NCBI GenBank assembly: GCA_910576785.1
Contig: CAJTJG010000018.1
Span: forward strand, 1-64,000
Reading direction: 5' to 3'
Source: an uncultured Duncaniella sp.
GTDB lineage: Bacteria > Bacteroidota > Bacteroidia > Bacteroidales > Muribaculaceae
DNA length: 64,000 nt
This document shows positions 1 through 7,812 of the stretch, in pieces. A program made the translations under genes and the position numbers. Numbering within the stretch: position 1 is the first letter of the stretch; each line of letters starts with the position of its first letter. The notes beneath the pieces are model-generated. The model saw only the letters and a list, made by a program, of their open reading frames with translations, was not told where the DNA came from and searched no databases.

Positions 1-60
1 CTACCGCGAAGCCCAAAAAAACTTTTGTTTCTTCTGCATACCTTCTGTCCCTTCTGTTTC
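1..60. repeat. Half of a long inverted-repeat element (A-tract type)
   Basis: Positions 11-60 closely match 53017-53067, the right arm of a complete inverted repeat. They share GCCCAAAAAAACTT followed by pyrimidine-rich TTTCTTCTG and CCTTCTG-type words. The matching left arm would lie before the window. The sequence is non-coding and AT/pyrimidine-rich. I read it as one copy of the dispersed long-hairpin family also found at 131-196, 32653-32773, 52901-53068 and 60094-60187. Confidence 0.6.
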
Positions 61-83
61 TTGTTATATTGCTCTAAGCTAAT

Positions 84-104
84 GCGGTACGCGTTATAGG
101 GACT
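84..104. repeat. Copy of a 21-bp dispersed repeat
   Basis: This stretch ends in CGCGTTATAGGGACT. It matches 36519-36539 at 20 of 21 positions. There it forms the right arm of a perfect 19-bp hairpin; here the left arm is missing or degenerate. No coding function is visible. Confidence 0.55.
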
Positions 105-130
105 GTTGTATCCTTCTATCAATTATGCAC

Positions 131-231
131 AGACGGACAAAAAAAAGAACAAAAGTGACGGATAAAATTGAAATTCCGTCACTTTTGTTCTTTTTTGTCT
201 CTTGTATCTTTCTATTTTACCCGAAAGATAC
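131..231. repeat. Tandem inverted repeats downstream of rplS
   Basis: Two hairpins lie after the rplS stop. The first has arms 141-162 and 175-196, a 22-bp perfect stem rich in AAAAGTGACGGA words with a 12-nt loop. The second pairs GTATCTTTC (204-212) with GAAAGATAC (223-231). Read on the minus strand they follow rplS directly and could terminate it; the larger one is a member of the long inverted-repeat family of this window. Confidence 0.65.
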
Positions 232-250
232 CCGAAGGGGGAAGATTTAC

Positions 251-613
251 TTAAGCCTCCTTCTTCACTACGCGGCGCTCCTTGATGCGGGCCTTCTTGC
301 CGGTGAGCTTGCGCAGATAGTAGAGCTTGGCGCGACGCACCTTGCCATACTTGTTGATGGTGATCGAGTCAATGAAGGGTGACTCGAGAGGGAAGATACG
401 CTCCACACCGATATTGTCCGAGATCTTGCGGACGGTGAAACGCTTCTTGTCGCCCTCGCCGGAGATGCGGATAACAACACCGCGGTACTGCTGGATACGC
501 TCCTTGTTACCCTCCTTGATACGGTAGGCTACGGTGATGGTGTCGCCGGCATTGAAGTCAGGATGCTGCTTGCCAGTGGCAAAAGCCTCGTTGACAACCT
601 TAATTAAGTCCAT
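251..613 (-). CDS. rplS: 50S ribosomal protein L19
   Basis: This is bacterial ribosomal protein bL19, which sits at the 30S-50S interface. The 120-residue product has the usual family length and pattern. It opens MDLIKVVNEAF, has the SH3-like core with NAGDTITVAYRIKEGNKER, then the conserved QYRGVVIR, and ends in a basic tail KKARIKERRVVKK. It is a single-gene transcript in this view, with its own consensus promoter at 697-728 and an untranslated leader of about 80 nt that can form a two-part hairpin (647-687). Tandem hairpins follow the stop. The identification is secure. Confidence 0.97.
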   Translation of the reverse strand: MDLIKVVNEAFATGKQHPDFNAGDTITVAYRIKEGNKERIQQYRGVVIRISGEGDKKRFTVRKISDNIGVERIFPLESPFIDSITINKYGKVRRAKLYYLRKLTGKKARIKERRVVKKEA

Positions 614-646
614 TTTCTATACGTATATTAAAAATGTTAACAATAA

Positions 647-687
647 TCGCAATATTCGCAGGCTGCATGTCCTGCCAGAGATTGCGA
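647..687 (-). promoter_or_regulatory. Structured 5' leader of rplS
   Basis: The region between the predicted start site and the rplS ATG holds a nested inverted repeat. The outer stem is TCGCAAT/ATTGCGA (647-653 with 681-687) and the inner stem is GCAGG/CCTGC (658-662 with 671-675). Ribosomal-protein leaders often bind their own product, and L19 leaders have been proposed in Bacteroidota. Whether this one matches a described class is untested here. Confidence 0.5.
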
Positions 688-696
688 AACCGGCGG

Positions 697-728
697 CAAA
701 GTTAGCACTTTTTCTCCTTATTTCCAAA
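697..728 (-). promoter_or_regulatory. Promoter of rplS
   Basis: On the minus strand a TAACTTTG -7 element (697-704) lies 20 nt from a TTTG -33 element (725-728). This is the full Bacteroidota housekeeping promoter. Transcription would start near 692. Confidence 0.7.
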
Positions 729-760
729 CACTAACCGCATTTGTGTTTATTTGCAATTTG

Positions 761-1603
761 TCAGAATGTGCAACGGAGCGAAAACCCCATGCCACCTCCC
801 ACCATAGCGGGCGTGAGCGATGATGTGAAATCACGCTTTTCGTCAGGCTTGCGGCCAAGGTGGAGTTGCCTCTCGTAGGAGCCGCGGAAGAGGTTGACCA
901 CCTCATTGACCGGATCGACGAGAAACACCACGATGTTGCCGAGCACACGCGAGCCCCACAGCGTGTAGTCATGCTCCACTATGTGGCGCTTGGCATGATA
1001 GAACAGCTCGCCGAACAGACTGCCCACCACCGGCGTGATGACGATGTCCTGATATGACGGACGCTCCATGCAGGCCTCTATGCCGAACTCCCACCCCACC
1101 GTGGAGATGAGCGCCGAGTAGAGCATGGACTGGAAGAAATTGAATCCGCACGAACGCGCGGCCATGAAGTAGGCGGCTCCGGCATAGGGATGGAGCAGAT
1201 AGTTGAACACAAGGTTGTCATGATCTATCTCCGGGTTCTTTACGAAAATATTGGTCCACCACCGTTTGTAGAACGGCTTGCTCTGCAGGTCGCGGCGATT
1301 CCATGCGGTAGCATCCTCGGGCAGACACTCGAGCACGAACAGTGTCGACACGAAAGCTCCGGTGAGCACGGCCGTGTTGACCCACAGGCGGTGCCAGTTC
1401 GGATCACACGTGCGCCGCCATGAGTATGGGTACATGTACACCGAAGGGGTGACCAGACGCGAGCTGTCTATCGGCGCCGACGGTGCGGGGAGCCGGAGCG
1501 CGTCCATGCGGGTGAGTGTCGGAGCGCCGAGATCCCTCTCGGTAGCGAGTGCCGGCACGGCCATAGAGGCCATAAATATAAAGAGGATGATGAATGTGCG
1601 CAT
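761..1603 (-). CDS. DUF3943 family envelope protein
   Basis: A 280-residue protein with a signal peptide (residues 1-20, cleavage after ALA). The central part has the DUF3943 pattern: HPYAGAAYFMAARSCG, then SALISTVGWEFGIEACMERPS, then DIVITPVVGSLFGELFY. The hydrophobic central segments suggest an envelope location; no catalytic function is known. It is the last gene of a minus-strand run that begins with the GH97 gene, 75 bp after the HD-domain gene. A perfect 10-bp hairpin (1604-1631) touches its start codon. Family assignment is good; function is unknown. Confidence 0.75.
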   Translation of the reverse strand: MRTFIILFIFMASMAVPALATERDLGAPTLTRMDALRLPAPSAPIDSSRLVTPSVYMYPYSWRRTCDPNWHRLWVNTAVLTGAFVSTLFVLECLPEDATAWNRRDLQSKPFYKRWWTNIFVKNPEIDHDNLVFNYLLHPYAGAAYFMAARSCGFNFFQSMLYSALISTVGWEFGIEACMERPSYQDIVITPVVGSLFGELFYHAKRHIVEHDYTLWGSRVLGNIVVFLVDPVNEVVNLFRGSYERQLHLGRKPDEKRDFTSSLTPAMVGGGMGFSLRCTF

Positions 1604-1631
1604 AAACAGATAGTTGAAATTCTATCTGTTT
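1604..1631 (-). promoter_or_regulatory. Hairpin abutting the DUF3943 start codon
   Basis: AAACAGATAG (1604-1613) and CTATCTGTTT (1622-1631) form a perfect 10-bp stem with an 8-nt loop. In the minus-strand mRNA the stem ends directly before ATG. It has no long U tract, so a translational effect is more plausible than termination. Confidence 0.45.
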
Positions 1632-1678
1632 AACACTTTCACCACCCTCCGGGTTGAAAAAACTACTTTATTTTTGAC

Positions 1679-2281
1679 TCAGGCGTTGCGCTCCAGTATC
1701 TGCGACGACACGGTATCGGCCGTATGGATGAGCGGCAGCAGCGGTGTATTGGCTATTGCCTGTCGGTAGCTGCGGTCCTGCTCGATGGAGCCGGTGTCCA
1801 CGGCCCACGGACCCATGTGCCAGCGTATGGCCAGGATCTCGTCATCCTCCAGATAGAAGCCCATGCGCAGCAGCATCACCACCGACTTCTCGCCGTGGCC
1901 TATGGGGAGCTCGGCGTAGTTCACCTCGTACTCCTCTATGTCCTCCCACGTGCCTATCTCGTTCTTACGCTTGCGGGTGACGAGACGATAGATATTGGCC
2001 TTGCAGACATCGTGAAGCAGCGAGGCTATGATCACAGATTCAACCGGCAACTTCTTCTCCAGATCGGGACGACGGGCCAATACCCCCTCGCGTAGCATCA
2101 TGGCAGCATCATATACACCGAGGGAGTGCTCCACGAGTCCCCCGGCATAATTGAAATGATTGCGCACAGAGGCCGGTGCCGTGAAGAAGCCCATGGCCTC
2201 CAGATCCTCTATCACATAATCTATATCCTCGCGCCCGGTGGAGCGCAGAAGGGCGCAGAAACGTTCTTTGGGTGTTTCCAT
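1679..2281 (-). CDS. HD-domain phosphohydrolase-like protein
   Basis: A 200-residue cytosolic protein with an HD-type metal-dependent phosphohydrolase signature: His42 and His52 in HFNYAGGLVEHSLG, and the HD doublet His90-Asp91 in ASLLHDVCKANIY. A later conserved block RWHMGPW fits the metal-binding helices. The substrate cannot be told; relatives hydrolyse nucleotides or cyclic nucleotides. It starts 15 bp downstream of the lipoprotein gene in the same operon. Confidence 0.75.
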   Translation of the reverse strand: METPKERFCALLRSTGREDIDYVIEDLEAMGFFTAPASVRNHFNYAGGLVEHSLGVYDAAMMLREGVLARRPDLEKKLPVESVIIASLLHDVCKANIYRLVTRKRKNEIGTWEDIEEYEVNYAELPIGHGEKSVVMLLRMGFYLEDDEILAIRWHMGPWAVDTGSIEQDRSYRQAIANTPLLPLIHTADTVSSQILERNA

Positions 2282-2296
2282 TCTCTCTTTGCTTGT

Positions 2297-2851
2297 TCAA
2301 CGTTTGAATATTACCTTACATCCGGGCAGACCGGCGCGTATCAGCGAGTCGGCCACTGCCACGGTGGCTTCGCGTGCCGGCATGGGGAGTTCCACTATCT
2401 CCGTCACGGCCACCGAAGGATCAAGCGAGTGTAAAAGCTCGTCGGCCGAAGGCGCCGCAGGGAGCGAACGGTACTCGCTGTAGGTGTAACTGGTAAACAC
2501 GCTCTGGGGCGTGATGCCACGGTGATCCAGCAGCCATCCGTCAGCCAGATGTTGCGGTGGCGCCACAAGATCGGTTGGTGCCGGATAGGATGTGACAAAA
2601 TTTCCAGTGGGGCTTACCGTGACCGGTACCAGCGAATCGGAAGGAGCCGATGTACGGTAGATGCGTGCACGGGGCACCATGCCAACTGTGGCCACGGGCG
2701 CCGAGCCGGTTATCTCTATCACCGACGGATCGTCAGAAAAATCGGCCGCGGGCAGTGCGGCCGATTTGCTGCTCCCGCACCCTGCCGCGGCAAGCGCCAT
2801 GAGCGCTGCCGCGGCGGCGGGAACTATGATTCCATTCTGATTAATCGACAT
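2297..2851 (-). CDS. Lipoprotein following the C10 peptidase
   Basis: I place the start at 2851 (MSINQNG), which gives 184 residues. A start further upstream would lie inside the peptidase gene and lack a signal sequence. The N-terminus is a lipoprotein signal: a hydrophobic Ala-rich stretch, then AAAGCGSS with Cys25 as the lipidated residue. The mature part has no motif I recognise. The start overlaps the C10 peptidase stop by 11 bp, which implies translational coupling. In Bacteroides, C10 peptidases are often encoded beside lipoprotein inhibitors, so an inhibitor or partner role is possible but inferred from context only. Confidence 0.7.
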   Translation of the reverse strand: MSINQNGIIVPAAAAALMALAAAGCGSSKSAALPAADFSDDPSVIEITGSAPVATVGMVPRARIYRTSAPSDSLVPVTVSPTGNFVTSYPAPTDLVAPPQHLADGWLLDHRGITPQSVFTSYTYSEYRSLPAAPSADELLHSLDPSVAVTEIVELPMPAREATVAVADSLIRAGLPGCKVIFKR

Positions 2852-5201
2852 AGACCTTGGTTGTCTTGTCGCCCTGACGGCGGATATAAAGACCCTGCGA
2901 GGGATTGTCCACACGTATGCCCTGGAGATTGAAGTACTCCACGGGAAGATCGGAGGCATCGGCGTCGATATCGGTTATGGCGCTGCGCTCACCCACGGTG
3001 AATGTCTTCGGGGTGGAGGTGAGGCGCGTGCCGTTGTCACCACGGTAGAGGAATACATTGTAGGTCTTGCCCTGCTCGGCCTCGGTGAAGGTACCGCCGA
3101 AGCTGAATTCCTTGGTCTCGCGGTTGCCCACGAACACTGTCTGCGAGCGCAGAGTGGCTATAGGTGTGTTGGATGCATCGTTGACATCGCATATGCGGGC
3201 CACAACGTTGCCGGCGAAATAACCATAGGTGGAGCGGAGGTTCACGTTGATCTGCAGATTGTCGGGGTCAACCTTCTCGGCATCGGTCACCGACCATCCG
3301 TCGGAGGACACCGAGACGGTGGATACATTTGTGGCGAGCGAGCTCACGGTGACGTCATACAGCGGCGAGATGATCTCGGTGACGTAACCTCTGCCACTAC
3401 GGTCAAGACCCTTGTTGATGGCGAGGCCAAGCTTATAGTCACCCTTGTCGATGTCAGGCACGGTGCCGACATACTCCATCACGTTGTCGCCCATGGCGAA
3501 GTCAGCATAGAGCGTGCTGCCGCTGCCCATGGTGATGCCGGATGAGGTGACAAACACGGGATACACCTCGGCATACAGGCCATCCTCGTTGTCATAGTTG
3601 TAGTCGATGTTCACACCGCATACCTTGTTGACGTAGAACGGAGAGAGGATCTCCAGACTGTTCACCTTGAGTGTGCCGCGGCGGGCCACGGTGGCTGTCA
3701 CGACCGAAGACACCTTGCTGATGTTGAGATAGCCGGCATCGCTCATGGCAAGCTGCAGAGGATAATACTCATCGCTTCCATCAGGGGTGAACACGGGGTA
3801 GCCCCTGTACTCGCCCTCGGGGAGACTGGCGGAGGAGAATGTCATGGTCGATGTGTAGTAGGCCGGCTGGAGGTTGATCGAGGAGCGTGATGCGAGCGAG
3901 GCCACATACTCGTCCGTTCCTTCCTTGTAGCAGCGTATGGACACTTTGCCCTTGAGGTCGAAAGGTGAGCCGTTGGTGTAATGACCGGTCATGGTGATGG
4001 TGGAGCCGGATACGTAGGCATTGAGAGGTGTGGATACCACAATTGTGGGATCGGGGAGCGCCGAGCCTTCAACCGGTTTCTTCAGACCGGTGACTATGCG
4101 CTGCGAGCTGTTGAATCCGCCGGCATATCCGCCGATACCCTGATCCTCGGGGTTGAGCGCGCCGAGCAGGAAGTAGCCGTCGGATACACCGCTCCAACCC
4201 CAGTTGAAGTGGAAGTAGCCGTTCTCGTAGCCGTCGCACACGAATGCGTGACCACCCTCGGGGGCCTGGCCGGCGTAATAGACGGGACCGTTGTCGTTCA
4301 GCTCATTGTAGACCATGGTCTCCCACTGTTCCTGAGTATAGCTTGTGCGCTGCCTCATCTGCACGCCGTTGTCGAAACCGAAGTACTCGCGCAGGCCCAC
4401 GGGCACGCGCTCGGAGATGGCTCCGGAAGCCGAGGTGCCGTAATTCATATCCACGCTCACACCGCAGGCATACATGAGGTTGGCCACGGCAGCTCGCTGT
4501 GTGGCTGTGGCGCTGCTGCCATAGGTATCGAGCATGTTGTTCCAGTCAAATGTTGCCGATGCGAAATCGTATGTGAGATTCCTGCTGCCGGCATCCCAGC
4601 GGTAGGTGTGGGTTCCCTTGCCATGCTCGGGCCACTTGTGATAGTTCAGGATCTGGGCCATAGCCGTGGCGACACATCCGGTATAGGTGCGGCGGGTGCC
4701 TACGGCAGGGCAGTCATTGTAGTAAGGGTCGCCCTGGTCCCACTTGGTCTTGAGCTTCGGGGGGATAGCCTTGCGGTTGGCACGCATGAAGGCCTGATAG
4801 CTCACACCCTCAGCAGCCTCACCAACGCCATTCTCGATGGCGGCGGCTATCTCCTCGCTGTACTGGCTGAGCCACCAGCGCATATTGTCAGGCATATTGG
4901 CCGGATCGAACTCGCCGGAGTCGGAATAGCCCAGCAGGGGGGTAACCAGATCATCTGCCGAGACCACTACGAATCCACCCTCGTCGGAGCGGTTGATCAC
5001 GTAGAGGGCAGGTTGGCCTGTAGTTGCAGTCTTCACGGTAAGTGCGGCTCTGACAGAGGCAGGAGCCTGCATGGCCGTGACGGCTACAGGTGCGCCCGGG
5101 GTCTGCATGGCGCGCCCGAGGGCCTCCGCAGGGGAGAGTGTGCGGCTCCATGCCGGCATAGCGGCGGCAATGAGAGCCAGTGTGATGATGGATTTTTTCA
5201 T
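2841..5201 (-). CDS. C10 family (streptopain-like) cysteine peptidase, secreted
   Basis: A 786-residue secreted peptidase. It has a signal peptide (1-19), an inhibitory propeptide to about residue 145, then the C10 catalytic domain with nucleophile Cys176 in YTGCVATAMAQI and catalytic His318 in EGGHAFVCDGY, followed by NWGWSG. Residues of about 375-740 are beta-rich repeats of unknown role. The tail contains VEYFNLQGIRVDNP and ends RRQGDKTTKVYVD, nearly the same as the tail of the 36613-38751 protein and probably a secretion or anchoring signal. It lies 15 bp after the GH97 gene. Both catalytic residues are intact, so it should be active on proteins. Confidence 0.9.
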   Translation of the reverse strand: MKKSIITLALIAAAMPAWSRTLSPAEALGRAMQTPGAPVAVTAMQAPASVRAALTVKTATTGQPALYVINRSDEGGFVVVSADDLVTPLLGYSDSGEFDPANMPDNMRWWLSQYSEEIAAAIENGVGEAAEGVSYQAFMRANRKAIPPKLKTKWDQGDPYYNDCPAVGTRRTYTGCVATAMAQILNYHKWPEHGKGTHTYRWDAGSRNLTYDFASATFDWNNMLDTYGSSATATQRAAVANLMYACGVSVDMNYGTSASGAISERVPVGLREYFGFDNGVQMRQRTSYTQEQWETMVYNELNDNGPVYYAGQAPEGGHAFVCDGYENGYFHFNWGWSGVSDGYFLLGALNPEDQGIGGYAGGFNSSQRIVTGLKKPVEGSALPDPTIVVSTPLNAYVSGSTITMTGHYTNGSPFDLKGKVSIRCYKEGTDEYVASLASRSSINLQPAYYTSTMTFSSASLPEGEYRGYPVFTPDGSDEYYPLQLAMSDAGYLNISKVSSVVTATVARRGTLKVNSLEILSPFYVNKVCGVNIDYNYDNEDGLYAEVYPVFVTSSGITMGSGSTLYADFAMGDNVMEYVGTVPDIDKGDYKLGLAINKGLDRSGRGYVTEIISPLYDVTVSSLATNVSTVSVSSDGWSVTDAEKVDPDNLQINVNLRSTYGYFAGNVVARICDVNDASNTPIATLRSQTVFVGNRETKEFSFGGTFTEAEQGKTYNVFLYRGDNGTRLTSTPKTFTVGERSAITDIDADASDLPVEYFNLQGIRVDNPSQGLYIRRQGDKTTKVYVD

Positions 5202-5216
5202 TTCTATTCTTAGAGG

Positions 5217-7388
5217 TTATTTCTCAATTGGTTTGATCGATATCGCATAGCCACCTCCTGCCAGCGCATGGAGTTTCAGGCGCGACTTCGATGTCACTTT
5301 CTTGTTCGTTATCGTATATCGTGTCTGGCCATCCACGGTGTTGGCATCGGGGGCCTCGGCATAGATCGTAGCTTCGTATTTGCGGCCCGGATCAAGGAAT
5401 CCGAGGGTGATCTCGCTGTCACGGTCGGCGGTTCCGGCCGTCGAGCCGACATACCATTCGTCGGAATTCTTGTCCTTGCGCGCTATGGTGACATATTCCA
5501 TAGGCTCGGCCTCGAGATACACCGAACGTTCCCACTCCACAGGCACGTCCTTGATGAACTGAAATGCATCCATGTGCTTCTCGTAGTGCTCGGGGAGGTC
5601 TGCAGCCATCTGGAGCGGTGAGTACATGGTCACATACAGGGCCAGCTGGCCGGGTATGGTCGATGCTATCCTGGAGTTGTTGTGAGGTGTGAATGTGGAG
5701 AGATCGAACTCGAATATGCCGGGAGTATAGTCCATCGGGCCACCCTGCAGACGTGTGAACGGAAGTATCGAGGTATGCCATTTGTCATTGCCGCCCATGG
5801 CCTGATATTCAGTGCCTCTGGCGCTCTCGTTGCCTATCAGGTTGGGGTATGTGCGGGCCAGACCCGTAGGGCGCGAGGCCTCGTGGGCGTTGACCATGAT
5901 CTTATGGTCGGCGGCAGTCTTCACGGCATGGAGATAATGATTGTTGAGCCACTGCGAGTAGTGATACTCGCCGCGGGGCATGACATTGCCCACATAGCCG
6001 CTCTTCACGGCATTATATCCGTTCTCCTCCATCAGGCGGTATGCCTTCTCGAGGTGGCGCTCATAGTTGCGCACCGCGCCCGAAGTCTCGTGATGCATCA
6101 TCAGCTTCACGCCCTTGGAGTGAGCGTAGTCGTTGAGGTACTTGAAGTCAAAGTCGGGATAGGGTGTGACGAAGTCGAACACATAGTCCTTCGACATGCC
6201 GAACCAATCCTCCCAGCCTTCGTTCCAACCCTCCACGAGCACCTGGTCGAATCCATGCTCGGCGGCGAAGTCGATATAACGCTTCACATTGGCGGTGTTG
6301 GCGCTGTGGCGTCCGTTGGGTTTGGTTCTGGTGTAGTCGGTCTCGCCGAGCTTCACGGAATAGACATCATCGGTATAGTTCCATGTACCGGCACCGGATA
6401 TCATCTCCCACCATACGCCTATATATTTCACAGGCTTGATCCACGATGTGTCCTCTATTTTAGAAGGCTCGTTGAGGTTGTAAATGATTCTCGATGCCAG
6501 GATCTCGCGGGGATCGTCGGTGATGATCACCGAGCGCCACGGGGTCACCTGCGGAGTCTGCATATATCCCTTGCGTCCCTGGTTGTCGGGGGTGAGCCAT
6601 GAGCGGAATGTCATGGTGGTGTCGTTGAGGTTCAGGTGCATTGTGGGGTAGTCCACCGTGGCGGCCTCGTGGATATTGAGATAGATCCCGTCGTCCGTCT
6701 TGAGCTGCAGGGCTGTCTGCACGCCCGTAGGCGAGAACGGTGTGGTGGAGGCATTGTCGGGATTGATCTTGGATGGAAACAAGCTGCGTATCTCGCTGAG
6801 ACGCGACTTGGTGTAGTTGTATTCCTGAGTGTCATAATCGCCGGGTATCCAATAGGCCCAGTGGTCGCCGGTCATGGCAAACTCGCTCAGCTCCTCATCT
6901 ATGACGAAATAGTTCAGGTTGGGCTGACCGGGAAATTCGTATCTGAACGCCACGCCGTCGTCGAAAGCCCTGAACGTGATGTTTACCGTCCTGTCAAAGG
7001 CCGGCTGGCGCAGGGCCACGGTCATCTGGTTGTAATTGTTGCGGATCTCGGTCTCCTCGCCCCATACAGGCTGCCATATCTCGTCGGTCGACGAGCGGTC
7101 TATGCCCGAGAGCTCAAATCCGTCATGCAGCGACAGAGCGTCGGCCGCCGACTTCTTGCCCTGATGGTCAAAACTGTTACGTCCGTTCTCGCTGTAGAGC
7201 TGCAGGCCCAGACGCGAGGGGGCAATGACCTCCTTGCCCTTGAAGTCGACATAGTAAGTAGGGACACCGTCCTTCACATCAAACGTCAGACGGATATCGC
7301 CGTCAGGTGAGGTGAGAACCTCCGAGGCCCCCACAGTCATTCCCGCGGCAGTGAAAAGTGCGGAAGTAAGTAAAATCTCTCTTAACAT
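5217..7388 (-). CDS. Glycoside hydrolase family 97, SusB-like alpha-glucosidase
   Basis: A 723-residue periplasmic GH97 enzyme with an N-terminal signal peptide, a beta-sandwich, and a (beta/alpha)8 barrel from about residue 310. The glutamates of the inverting SusB type are all present with SusB spacing: Glu434 (HHETSG), Glu503 (NAHEAS), Glu521 and Glu527 (NESARGTEY), and Glu189 as a further calcium ligand. This predicts hydrolysis of alpha-glucosides with inversion, rather than the retaining alpha-galactosidase branch. It is first in a five-gene minus-strand run. A TATCTTTG promoter element lies about 35 bp upstream. Confidence 0.92.
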   Translation of the reverse strand: MLREILLTSALFTAAGMTVGASEVLTSPDGDIRLTFDVKDGVPTYYVDFKGKEVIAPSRLGLQLYSENGRNSFDHQGKKSAADALSLHDGFELSGIDRSSTDEIWQPVWGEETEIRNNYNQMTVALRQPAFDRTVNITFRAFDDGVAFRYEFPGQPNLNYFVIDEELSEFAMTGDHWAYWIPGDYDTQEYNYTKSRLSEIRSLFPSKINPDNASTTPFSPTGVQTALQLKTDDGIYLNIHEAATVDYPTMHLNLNDTTMTFRSWLTPDNQGRKGYMQTPQVTPWRSVIITDDPREILASRIIYNLNEPSKIEDTSWIKPVKYIGVWWEMISGAGTWNYTDDVYSVKLGETDYTRTKPNGRHSANTANVKRYIDFAAEHGFDQVLVEGWNEGWEDWFGMSKDYVFDFVTPYPDFDFKYLNDYAHSKGVKLMMHHETSGAVRNYERHLEKAYRLMEENGYNAVKSGYVGNVMPRGEYHYSQWLNNHYLHAVKTAADHKIMVNAHEASRPTGLARTYPNLIGNESARGTEYQAMGGNDKWHTSILPFTRLQGGPMDYTPGIFEFDLSTFTPHNNSRIASTIPGQLALYVTMYSPLQMAADLPEHYEKHMDAFQFIKDVPVEWERSVYLEAEPMEYVTIARKDKNSDEWYVGSTAGTADRDSEITLGFLDPGRKYEATIYAEAPDANTVDGQTRYTITNKKVTSKSRLKLHALAGGGYAISIKPIEK

Positions 7389-7421
7389 ATCATCGTTACA
7401 TTAAAATGCACGGTTAGCTCG

Positions 7422-7429
7422 CAAAGATA
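7422..7429 (-). promoter_or_regulatory. -7 element upstream of the GH97 gene
   Basis: The minus strand reads TATCTTTG, a TAnnTTTG match, ending about 33 nt before the GH97 ATG. The -33 box is weak (ATTGG-like). Confidence 0.55.
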
Positions 7430-7529
7430 ATAAAAATTTGCCAATGATATCATCATTTTGCTATTTTTAAGAGCCTTTTCATGAGTACCGTAGCCACTTG
7501 TGTCATTGAGATATGAAAAACCTATATAA

Positions 7530-7630
7530 CAACAAAAAGGAACTGCTTCACGCAGCTCCTTTTCATGAGTTTCCAATAGGTACAATTTCTAAGGTAAAAA
7601 AGATTGTTTTAGGTTCGTGATGCAAAGGTA
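7530..7630 (-). ncRNA. Candidate small RNA with own promoter and terminator
   Basis: The minus strand carries TACCTTTG (7630-7623), so transcription would start near 7617. About 60 nt later a hairpin pairs 552-562 with 536-546 (offset 7000) with a G-U pair and is followed by TTTTTGTTG, a Rho-independent terminator. The implied RNA is about 85-90 nt, in an AT-rich region between lpxH and the GH97 gene. It has no convincing ORF. It could instead be the attenuated leader of the GH97 operon. Confidence 0.35.
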
Positions 7631-7812
7631 GGCTAAGTTTTCGGGATGAAAAAATAAAAACATATGTTATCCAACATAATTTTATTACCCTAAACTTTGC
7701 AATTTTTGCATTTTTGCAATATAACTCACTGATTGACAGCTTTATGTATAAAATACATTAAGCCCTCCTTAAATAGTTAAAATACGTTAAATTACTAAGT
7801 GGAGGCTATGAA
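7631..7812. other. AT-rich intergenic stretch
   Basis: No gene is visible. It has repeated TTTTTGCA words (7690-7720), a partial palindrome GTTATCCAACATAA, and on the minus strand AAGGAGGG followed by ATG and a 10-codon reading frame (MYFIHKAVNQ). AT content is far above that of the flanking genes. I assign no function. Confidence 0.4.

Noticed and set aside
5217..7388. Retaining GH97 alpha-galactosidase
   Set aside because: The glutamates of the inverting SusB type are all present with the same spacing (434, 503, 521, 527), so the inverting alpha-glucosidase branch fits better.
7382..7585. 67-residue minus-strand frame before the GH97 gene
   Set aside because: It runs through the predicted terminator and the GH97 promoter, has AT-driven composition and no recognisable features.
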